From positions 62,001-126,000 of the forward strand of contig OOIN01000037.1 of the NCBI GenBank assembly GCA_900323505.1: 64,000 nucleotides of DNA, given 5' to 3'. The translations under genes and the position numbers were made by a program. Below, piece after piece: positions 48,089 through 57,395 of this stretch. This stretch comes from Ustilago trichophora (Eukaryota > Basidiomycota > Ustilaginomycetes > Ustilaginales > Ustilaginaceae). Under the pieces are notes generated by a model. That model searched no databases, was not told where the DNA came from, and saw only the letters and a program-made list of their open reading frames with translations. The first letter of the stretch is position 1. Every line of letters starts with the position of its first letter.

Positions 48089-51000
48089 ACACACGCGTGG
48101 GCATGCCTTTTGATTCAAAGCCAGACAGCGGATGATTCTCATTCAGGGTCCACCGACCGACGTACTGCACAATTCAGATTTTGAAGAGGATTTTGTATTC
48201 GATTTCAAAAAAGTGATATCAATCCTGTCAAAAACCAAAGAGTCTGTCACGATCGTGAGATGCTCCACGCTTGACTGACGTTGCTAAATGTTGCAAATTC
48301 AGAAGCGCCTCCCGATCTCGACAGACAAGTTTTCTCTATTCATCTCTTGACGGCGAACAGATGCTGCTTTTTTGTCCAACCTCATCTTACACAAATGGCC
48401 GACCAATGAATACGTTACAGTACTTCTTTTCACTGGTCGTCTGCCACTCTTTCCTTTTCTGGGAAGGTCATGATCGCGTGGCGCTAGTCATCGCTCTGTA
48501 GGCTCTCACCCTCTGTTCTCCGAGGGCAGCTACTGTCAGAGGCCAACTGCAAAGTCATCATGCTGACACTCTCCAAAAGACAGCTGTCGATGAACAAAGA
48601 CCGAAGCGAGCAACGACCGGCGATGCAGCTCTTTCCCATTTCCTTTTTCACCTAAATGCGCTGCTCCGGTTGCCAAGCCAAGCCATCTGTGTCATACCCG
48701 ATCCACACCTCATCTGGCTCTCAATTTCATCATCATCACCGATACCATTTCCATCTCACAATTCTTTTGGGCTCTAACAGCGTCAAATGGAATTTGAAAT
48801 TTGCCCGCAACGCGACGTTCGCGTCTCGACTCTGCATGAGCAGTTATGTGTGCTGGCGAGCCAAGAAAAAGGATCGACAAAAAATGTAAAAGCGAGGCCG
48901 CGCGCGCCGCACAACTGTCTTGTTGCACCTTTGGCAACGGTGTGGGCTATGGCCCTTGATACAAGATCGCTAACCCCTGCCTCGTGCAAGGTGTCTGTCA
49001 CTTGGCTGTCTATTCCAATTCCCCTTACTTGCTTCTCGAGTGGAACAAGCGAGCAAGCTACACAGCTACTGTACAGGCACAGCAACAAACGATTGATAAC
49101 AAACAGATGGTTGTAGAGTTACTTGATCGCCGCTACTGCAAAGGGGCATAACAATTTCGACACTTCTCTGGAAAGTGCAACCCACGTTTCTTGTCTCTCC
49201 AATCTTGGACTGATCGATTCTGCACCATCTGCATACAGTACTAGGGTAAGACGCAATACAGTGCTGTCCTCGCCTCCTATATTTAGATTCAACCCAGAGT
49301 CGGCTCTCCTTGCTAACAACAAGCGCGAAGTGACATGTATGGCTCGGTTGCTGATGCAATCTTGACTTTTGTCTTGCAGTATTTGGCCGAGGCTCGATCC
49401 TTGTTTCCAGTCCGACGGCGATGAGATGGAAGCCGACAAGAACGGACACATACATCCACACAATTCAGCTGAGCTTTAACTTGGACCGAGCCACCGGCAG
49501 ACTACAATGCTTGTTGCTAGTGGCCGAATCGAGAGAAGCAGGACTAGAAACAGAACACTAGAAGAGCGGAGAACCAACACGCACGCGCCTTGCTGGTTGC
49601 AGCAAAGAAACAGTGTACTCTGGTTGCCTCGGCGATTTTTCGTGATTTCAAAAGGACAGTACAGTTTGTAGTACAAAGCCGAGGGGGACCTTGAGAAACT
49701 CGCACTTGAACAGGAGTCAAAAGTGGTAGGACCTAGCTTAGATTCCATTGTTCTACCCCCTTTACGTCTGTATTCGGCTACCCCGAAGCGATCTGTCATC
49801 TTGAAGAAGGGGAAGCGTCCGACTGCACGTTGAAGCAGAGGCCGAAAGAAGAGGAAAAGGTGTTTCTGCTGGCGAATAGATCACAGTCCGAGGGAAGACA
49901 GTGCAGCAGCAGCTTTTCCAGGCTCCGTTCCGGCGATTCAACGGCTGCTGATCCTGGCTTCCCTTTTTCCTTTTCTCTGTCTCTTTCGAGTTTGGGCGTT
50001 GATCGATCTGGTTTGAGCAAGCGTTTGGAATCAATCCTTTGCAGTCGGTAAGTTGCCGATGCTTCTCTCAAGCTTTCTCTAGTGATCATCGCAGCATCCG
50101 TTGCATTGATGAAAATGAGAGATGAAAAGAATACAGTAGTATGTGCTGTACTTCTCTGTGTATTGTAGCAGAATGGTGCACATGTCGGCGTGCTTTATCT
50201 CAGGGGTTTCTCTCTCCCTCTCCCTCCTTCCTTACGCACACACGCACGTTAACCCCGCGTGTCTGTTACTTTGGAAAAGACAGGTGAAACCTCTGCCGCT
50301 CTCTCTCTCTCTCTCTCTGCACGCCTCGGTTGCAAAACTGTTCGAGATTTGCAGCAGAGTTTGTGTCCCTTTTTTTAGAGCAACGCGCCTGACTACAGTA
50401 TTCTCCAACTACAGTGTAGGAGCTTGTGTGTGACTTTAGAAAAAGTGGCACCTCTCCTCCGCGTTGTGTGTCTTTGCTGGCAAAAAGCCTCAATTTTTGA
50501 GTTTTTTGGAGAACGGTGCGAGGTGCTGCTGCATGTGCTTGCTTTGCCTCCTCGTCCTCCTAAACCACACGCCGCTCCTTCTCAACTTAGTGTCACAAAA
50601 GGCTCCTGTCCGCACTCTGCCGCCATTGCTTTGCTGCATTCTTATGCTGAACCTCGTCTGCTCATCCTCTCTCCCATCATCCGCATTTCGTTCTCGCCAT
50701 CCATCGCTTTCTCCTCCTTCCTCCTCCATCTCTCCTCGCAAAACCCTACCTTCCTTTTCGACACTTTGCTCCGCCAGAGAGTCAGGATCGCCGGCGATCG
50801 CATCCAGGACCGCATCATCAAGCCTCTTTCTGCCCTCGCTCTTCGCTCTGGAGACTCCTAGCAATTGGCTTGTTGTCGCTATCGTGATCATCATCGAAGC
50901 ACTTGTCAGGCTCTTCGTTCGCTCGATCTTCTCAAACCAAAGGTCGACTGGATCTATCCTTTGCACCACCCGACCCACTTCTCATCCCATCCAACTTGGT

Positions 51001-51542
51001 CAGCCCACATCGCACATCCTTTGCATCTCCAAGCTCAATCTCCGCATCTCCCCTTTCGACTTCGACTCGCCTCGCTGCTTTCTTTTGTCTTTGCTTTCTC
51101 TGCTCTGCTTTCGTCTCGGCATAGCACACACCACGCTCTTTACTCTCTCTACCTCTCTACATTTCAGCGTGCCACGGATCTTTACTTTAGTCACGGCCAC
51201 TCTCAAGGGACTTTTCATCTCTCTTTCTCTTCCTCTCAGCCCATTGTTGCTCTACTTCTTGCGTCGTTCCTCCGCAACTACGATCGAAGCAGCTATTGCA
51301 CCGCACCCAAGGTTTCGCACCGTGCCTTCCCAATCGCGCGGCATCTGTTACTCCAGCTCCAACAACTCTCTTACTCGCGCACCAATCGGCTCATCCGTAG
51401 CAAGGTGACTTTCCAGCCTCAGAGCGAGCGCCATCGAACTTTGCTGCTATAAGCTCAGTCTGCACAGACAGTATCACCGCGCCAGCTCTTACGATCCAGC
51501 ACATGCTCTGTTGGTCAGCGGCGCGTTTTAGCATAAATCACC

Positions 51543-54500
51543 ATGCCGGCCATGCAGCGCAATACCACCTTCACCAAAACTTTCATCCGCAAACCAGGTC
51601 AACGCCATGACCAATCGATACCCCTTCACACAGAAGCTCCCCCACCGCTTCGACAGCCTACCCGCATTGCCCGTGCAAAGACCTTGACAAGACCAGAAAG
51701 GAGTCAACCCCAGATTCCTCTGATCAATCCTTCCAATGGCGGACCTGGCTTCTCCGGCGCCTCCAAATCCAAGAGCAGCTTCTCATGGTGGACCGCTTTC
51801 TCTCTAGTAGCCACCTTCTGGGCACCCAGTCCAATCCTCAGCGCTTGCTGTGGTCTCAAGGACAAGGCCAGTCGACAAGCATGGCGTGAAAAAGTCTCTT
51901 TGGTCTTCATCGCAATCCTTCTCGGCGCTTTCATTGGTTTCATCACCATGGGTCTCAATGCGTCCCTCTGTCCACAGGCCGATAGCAACTCGGCAAAGAC
52001 CTACGTTCGAATCGGTACAGGCGGTGCCATCCTCGGTGTTCAGGGCTGGGCCATCGACATTGCCCAAGCGCATCACCTGCCCAGCACAGAAGCAACTCCC
52101 CTCTTCACCCTCTCCTCGGTCAAGTCGGGATCTGACGTCTCGTCCTTGTTCACAAGGACCTCTGACACCAACTTCCCCGCCTGCAGAGGCTCGACTGCTG
52201 CCTACGCCGCCGATCCCATCTGCGTCGCACTCAACGGCACCTTGCTCAACAACAACTGCCCTCTTGGCCCCATGACTCCCGCCACCTTTGCCAGCTACGG
52301 CATGCACAACACGTCCAGAAGGGTCGGATACGGATGGGAGGACATTGAGACCGGCAACTTTACCAACTTTATGGTCCTCGACGGCACCGTGCTCAACATG
52401 ACACCCTACCTCAAGGCCAACCCGGCGCCGATCCGAGGCGATGTCGTCGACTTGGCCATCCGTCAGCAGTTGCAAAGCACCGTCAAGGGTGGTCGAGATT
52501 CGACCATGATGTTCTACACCAACCCTACAGCGCGCAACGCCATCAAATGCTTGATCCAAAAGTACGAAGCAGGTCACATTGACAAGATCACCCCCGGTTG
52601 CTTCATCTCGAATCTTGTGCTCTACTGCTCGCTGGTGGTCATTCTGGCCATCGTCCTCATTCGCTTCTTCATGGCCGTCTGGTTCTCGTGGTTCATGGCC
52701 GGTAGAATGGCTTCTACGCCGCGACCATCTCGCCATCGAAAGATCGCACCCAATGTGCTGCCTGATGGCGCCATGGTCACTGTCAACTCGTCTGGCGCAG
52801 CACCCTGGGCCAACAAGCAGCGTCCACCACCTTCCCAGCCCGTTCGCCGCCGACGTGACTCGACAGCATCGGCAACACCCTCTGTCCCCGACAGTCTGTC
52901 GATCCAGCACATTGGCACCGAGCCCTACGTTGTCTGTCTCGTCACTGCCTACTCGGAGAACGAGGATGGTATCTCGACCACGCTCACTTCGCTTGCAGAG
53001 ACCGAGTACTCGGATCAGCGCAAGCTGCTCTTTGTCGTAGCAGACGGTATGGTCACAGGATCGGGTGAAGCGATGAGTACTCCAGACGTCTGTGTCTCGC
53101 TGCTCGAGGCCGACCCACGTTTCGGAACACCCACACCGATGAGCTTCATCTCGATTGCACAGGGCAAAAAAGAGCACAACATGGCCATGGTCTACGCTGG
53201 ACACTACACGCGAGCCAAAGGTCGACGGACGCCCATGGTAGTCGTTGTGAAGTGCGGTGCACCCGAAGAGGCCGGCGACAGCAAACCCGGTAACCGAGGC
53301 AAGCGTGACTCGCAGATGATTCTCATGAACTTCTTCCAGCGCGTCACCTACAACGACCGCATGACGCCGCTCGACTACGATCTCTTCCGTAAAGTGCATA
53401 CGCTCATGGGTGTGACGCCCGACTTTTTCGAGCTGTGTCTCATGGTCGATGCCGATACCATGGTCTACCCCAAATCGATGAAGACGTTGACCAACTGTAT
53501 GATGGGCGACCCTCTCGTAATGGGCGCATGCGGAGAGACACGTATTGCCAACAAGACGCAGAGCTGGGTGACCATGATCCAGGTCTACGAGTATTTCATT
53601 TCGCATCATCAGGCCAAGGCGTTCGAGTCGGTCTTCGGAGGTGTCACCTGTCTTCCCGGTTGTTTCTCAATGTACCGCATCAAGGCGAGGAAGCAGACCG
53701 ACGACGACTGGGTGCCCATCATTGTCAAGCCCGAGGTGACGCGCGAGTACAGCCAGAGCGTCGTGACCACCTTGCATCAGAAGAACTTGCTGCTTCTCGG
53801 AGAGGATCGATTCCTGACCACGACGCTACTGCGAACCTTCCCGAACCGCAAGATGGTCTTCTGTCCCGAAGCACGCTGCAAGACCGAGGTACCGCACACC
53901 TTTAGCATGTTGCTGTCGCAACGTCGACGATGGATCAACTCGACCATCCACAACTTGATGGAGTTGGTGTTGGTCCGCGATCTATGTGGAACCTTTTGCT
54001 TTTCGATGCAGTTTGTCGTCTTTATGGATCTGCTCGGCACCATGGTGCTTCCCGTCTCGATCGCTCTGACGTACACCTTGGTAGTCACCTACTGTCTCAA
54101 CCCTCCCCACTCGTTCACCGAAGCCATCCCGCTGATGCTGCTCGTAGCCGTCATTGGTATGCCCGCTCTGCTCATCCTACTCGCTACCCGTAAAGTGGTC
54201 TACGTGCTCTGGATGTTGATCTACCTCATCGCGCTTCCCGTCTGGAACTTTGTCCTACCCGTCTACTCGTTCTGGCACTTTGACGACTTCTCCTGGGGAG
54301 AGACGCGAAAAGTCGAAGGTGAGGGCAAGCAAAAGGGACACGGTGACGAAGGTGGATTGGCTACGGGTAATGTTGTACCGCTTCGACGTTGGGAAGACTG
54401 GGAGCGTTCTCGATTGCGCAAGAAGAAGCGAGAGGAGAAGCGACGTCGCGAGTTGGAGAGGCAATTCGGGGCAGGATTCCACAACGACAACGGCTCGGAT

Positions 54501-55316
54501 GGCGACCAGGATCGCAAGGAACCCGGTATGCCACTTTCGAGACCCGAGAGTGACTCCTTCAGCGATTCCGTTACGATCAGTGACTTCGACGACGACAAGT
54601 GGGGTCATCAGATTGGAGGATATGACGAGTCGCTGCCGCCTCCCGTACAGATTGTTCGACATTCGGTCTGGGTTGGGGATCAAGAGGTGATTATCGACAC
54701 GGAGGACATGGAGAAGATGCTGCAGACGGGTTGGGATGACAAAGCCTTCCGGACCAAGAATGTGGGCAAGCCTGGGGCGCAACCGCAGTATCCTTCTGCG
54801 GTGAATCGCAATCGTCTTTCGCAGATGGGAACGTTCCCCGCCAATCGAGATGCTCCTGCTGTTCCTGAGATTCCTTCCCGATACGGTCCGCCAAGTGGTG
54901 GTGGATTTGGCAAGAACGGCAACAGCGGCGGAGGCTACCAACCGGGAAGTTACGAGATGGAACGAACGCCCAGTCCAGGCGAATATGCCAGTCTGATGCG
55001 CGGGGCTCCTTCTCCTTCCTCGCCTGGCTTCCCGCCCATGCAGCCTTATGGACACTCGTCAGCGGTGAGCGGACAACAAGGCCCCACCCACGCGCGTCAA
55101 CGTTCCGGTGGAGGAGGCTTGCAACAGCAACAACAACCTCCCTATCCGCAACATCAGCAGGGTGGAGCTAGAAATGGCCCACCTCAACCTCGTGGTCCAA
55201 ATGGAAACGGTCCTCGTCTACCGCCTCCTCATCAACAGGGAGGTCGCCCTGGTCCCGGCGTTCCTGGCGGTCCTGGTGCTGGACCTGGTCGAAGCTACCA
55301 TGACCGTTTCGGCTGA
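51543..55316 (+). CDS. Class IV chitin synthase
   Basis: 1,257 residues, single exon. It polymerises chitin from UDP-GlcNAc at the plasma membrane. Order: a basic N-terminus; two membrane helices at about 80-100 and 115-140 (SLVFIAILLGAFIGFITMGL); an extracytoplasmic region with a cytochrome-b5-like part (about 145-345); a helix at about 355-385; and the catalytic domain with EPYVVCLVTAYSENEDGISTTL, LMVDADTMVYPKSM, GACGETRIANKTQSWVTMIQVYEYFISHHQAKAFESVFG, GEDRFLTT (Glu754-Asp755-Arg756) and QRRRW (793-797). Multiple C-terminal helices follow (about 820-925), then a Gly/Pro/Gln-rich tail of about 300 residues. The absence of a myosin head and the domain order point to class IV (the U. maydis Chs5/Chs7 type by recall). 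An in-frame TAA nine bases upstream supports ATG 51543. Confidence 0.94.
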   Translation: MPAMQRNTTFTKTFIRKPGQRHDQSIPLHTEAPPPLRQPTRIARAKTLTRPERSQPQIPLINPSNGGPGFSGASKSKSSFSWWTAFSLVATFWAPSPILSACCGLKDKASRQAWREKVSLVFIAILLGAFIGFITMGLNASLCPQADSNSAKTYVRIGTGGAILGVQGWAIDIAQAHHLPSTEATPLFTLSSVKSGSDVSSLFTRTSDTNFPACRGSTAAYAADPICVALNGTLLNNNCPLGPMTPATFASYGMHNTSRRVGYGWEDIETGNFTNFMVLDGTVLNMTPYLKANPAPIRGDVVDLAIRQQLQSTVKGGRDSTMMFYTNPTARNAIKCLIQKYEAGHIDKITPGCFISNLVLYCSLVVILAIVLIRFFMAVWFSWFMAGRMASTPRPSRHRKIAPNVLPDGAMVTVNSSGAAPWANKQRPPPSQPVRRRRDSTASATPSVPDSLSIQHIGTEPYVVCLVTAYSENEDGISTTLTSLAETEYSDQRKLLFVVADGMVTGSGEAMSTPDVCVSLLEADPRFGTPTPMSFISIAQGKKEHNMAMVYAGHYTRAKGRRTPMVVVVKCGAPEEAGDSKPGNRGKRDSQMILMNFFQRVTYNDRMTPLDYDLFRKVHTLMGVTPDFFELCLMVDADTMVYPKSMKTLTNCMMGDPLVMGACGETRIANKTQSWVTMIQVYEYFISHHQAKAFESVFGGVTCLPGCFSMYRIKARKQTDDDWVPIIVKPEVTREYSQSVVTTLHQKNLLLLGEDRFLTTTLLRTFPNRKMVFCPEARCKTEVPHTFSMLLSQRRRWINSTIHNLMELVLVRDLCGTFCFSMQFVVFMDLLGTMVLPVSIALTYTLVVTYCLNPPHSFTEAIPLMLLVAVIGMPALLILLATRKVVYVLWMLIYLIALPVWNFVLPVYSFWHFDDFSWGETRKVEGEGKQKGHGDEGGLATGNVVPLRRWEDWERSRLRKKKREEKRRRELERQFGAGFHNDNGSDGDQDRKEPGMPLSRPESDSFSDSVTISDFDDDKWGHQIGGYDESLPPPVQIVRHSVWVGDQEVIIDTEDMEKMLQTGWDDKAFRTKNVGKPGAQPQYPSAVNRNRLSQMGTFPANRDAPAVPEIPSRYGPPSGGGFGKNGNSGGGYQPGSYEMERTPSPGEYASLMRGAPSPSSPGFPPMQPYGHSSAVSGQQGPTHARQRSGGGGLQQQQQPPYPQHQQGGARNGPPQPRGPNGNGPRLPPPHQQGGRPGPGVPGGPGAGPGRSYHDRFG

Positions 55317-55964
55317 TCTCCCTCACCAGAGCACACACATACACACACACACACACAATCTCGGTAGATACTCACACACATTCACACCCCCATCCATACA
55401 TTCGCCCGGACAGAATAGCACGTCATATGGGGTAGGACGTTTTTGGTAAAGACGCTCATTTTCAATCGCAATTGACTTCTTGTTCCTATCTTTTGGTTTG
55501 ATAAATTGAATGCGGCTTGTGGGGTGGATTTTGGGAGAAGAAAAGCGGGTTAAAAGGGAGGTAAGGAGGCGGGTTGAGAGTGTGTGGGAGATGGTTTTTC
55601 GTACGAGAGAAAGTGGCGAGGGTGTAAATTGAAACGCGTCTTGGGACGCGCGCGTTGGGGGAGAAAGTGTTGTTCTCTCAAAGTGTGGGTTTTGGATTGA
55701 CTGGTGTCACTTCTACTACGACCATCATCATCATCACGAACGAGAGCCGAGAGCAGAAGGACGCTGTAGAAGAAACAACGATACCTCCAACTTACGTTTC
55801 TTTTCATCCCTTGACGGATTGGAGTACATTTCTCGCACAACAACTTCCACCGACTCGGTATCTTCGAACTAGAAACCGTTCTCTCGTCGAGCGAAGACAC
55901 GCATTTTGTCTACCATACATCGTCAATAGGCTCTCTACGAACTCGACGCAATCACATCGCAAGA
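55317..55964. other. Intergenic region, chitin synthase to DAD1
   Basis: 648 bp. It contains a CA-rich stretch at about 55331-55380 and the DAD1 promoter. No gene. Confidence 0.55.
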
Positions 55965-56614
55965 ATGATGAGCGATCATCAATCGACATATGAAGAAAGT
56001 GTTGGGGGTGGAGGAGATGCTGGATTCTTTGAAAGGGAACGTAATCGTTTGATTCAAGACATTTCAAAGGTAAGATCCATCTGTTTGGTTTCATGGAGAT
56101 GTTGACCTGTCGTTTTACTCTGCGGTTCGCTTCTGTGGGTTTGCGATGGTTGTTGTACCTTTTCTTGTTTCTCGCAACAGGACAACTAACACCCATATTG
56201 CATCGTCTGTTCTCGACTTTACAGGGAGTAGAATCGATCCTGGGCAACGCAAACGACCTGAATCGAAAACTTGAAGAATCCATTTCGGTGGGCAAAGAGT
56301 TCCATCCTATCTCTGAATTATGGAGTAAATTCGAAAAGATCATGGTTGCTAGTGGTATACCTAATCTTTATCCGCAATCCGTTGCTTCGTCTTTAGCTCC
56401 CACTGGTAGTGGTGGAGAAGGTGCGAATGGAGCAGGGAACGGGGGAGAAGATGTTATTGCAGATGTTGTTGCTGCAACTACGCCAAAGAGAAAATCTTCA
56501 AATCAAGATGGTACAGCAGATACAGAGGGCAATCTAGATGGTATCAGATTTGAAACAAATCAATCCACTTTGCCCCCCGGTGTCGCTCCTGGTGGTGGAC
56601 GCATTTATGCCTAA
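55965..56614 (+). CDS. DAD1: DASH/Dam1 complex subunit Dad1
   Basis: Exons 55965-56069 and 56225-56614; 164 residues. Dad1 is part of the fungal outer-kinetochore DASH ring that couples chromosomes to microtubule plus ends. Residues 23-72 carry the family signature: ERERNRLIQDISKGVESILGNANDLNRKLEESISVGKEFHPISELWSKF. The intron (56070-56224, GT/AG) falls after ISK within this signature, in phase 0. The C-terminal about 85 residues are low complexity (Gly/Ala/Asn/Thr), so the protein is longer than yeast Dad1 (94 residues). Two adjacent ATGs occur at 55965 and 55968; either gives the same protein apart from one Met. Tail-to-tail with HEL2. Confidence 0.9.
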
Positions 56615-57395
56615 AGATTCACCTTCTCATCTCATCCACCATTGCCCCTGTTTGACAGTCGCGAATGCTGGGAGTGACAACTTTGATGGTACACTGTATG
56701 TTGGGTTTGTATATTTGTATTTGTAGTTTTGTTTCTTTGTGTATCGGCTTGTAGCAAGAAAAAAAAACCCCCCGTTTGGTAAACGTTGAATGTGGTCTTG
56801 CTTTGGGTGCTGGGCTGTGAGCGTTTGAGAAGCTTTTCACCTTCCAATTGACAGAAAGAGGGTAGAAATGGTGCTTGAAAATCTCGACGTTGTGCAAGAC
56901 GCGTGAATTTCGCATCGCAGAAGCCAACTCTTTCGCTGTAAGACGACTGCTTGTGAAGCATTCAAAACCGAACAGATGAAAGAGACATATTCCTCATGCA
57001 ACCCGCGAGATCGTATGGCCAATTACAGCTCCCGGTTTTAAGGCTTCTTCATGCTTACATTACTCTCGGCTTAGTACCATCATTTCTTTTCGCTAGGCGA
57101 GACCTACCAGACTTAGTCTTTGGACCACCTTGTACTCCTCACGTTGTTCTTGTCGCTCCACCAGCTCTACCGCGGACTGGGTCGAGCTTCAGACCTCACT
57201 GGTCTAACCGCAATCACAATTGTTCCATCATGTCCAGGAGCAGATGCTCAGCCGGGATACACAAACCACAGCACAGTACATCACTCTTCCATCATCCTTC
57301 TCCAAACCTATGTGTTTTGTTTGTTCAGAAAATCTCTCAATGAGAATCTTTCGTATTCACCCCTCGATCGACAAACCAAAACATGGACGATGCAT
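56615..57395. other. Convergent 3' region, DAD1 / HEL2
   Basis: 781 bp between the two stops. No gene or repeat is recognised; one poly-A/C stretch at 56760-56775. Confidence 0.5.

Larger units (their letters stand above)
45924..51542. other. 5.6-kb gene-poor region between the phosphatase and chitin synthase genes
   Basis: This is the largest gap in the gene block. It is dense in microsatellites: AGC at about 47034-47062, CA near 47153-47170, a 22-A run at 47455-47476, CT at 47768-47787, GA at 48063-48088 and CT near 50300-50318. Open frames (up to 314 codons at 50464-51408) are overlapping and compositional. I found no protein domain, no convincing tRNA and no transposon end. It may hold long promoters and 5' leaders for both flanking genes, or a non-coding transcript. 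Confidence 0.5.

Noticed and set aside
50464..51408. 314-codon open frame upstream of the chitin synthase
   Set aside because: CT-rich composition gives Ser/Leu/Pro-rich frames in several phases, and there is no domain. More likely leader sequence.
51804..53609. 601-codon minus-strand frame inside the chitin synthase gene
   Set aside because: Antisense shadow caused by GC-biased third codon positions; it has no domain, while the plus strand has all chitin synthase motifs.
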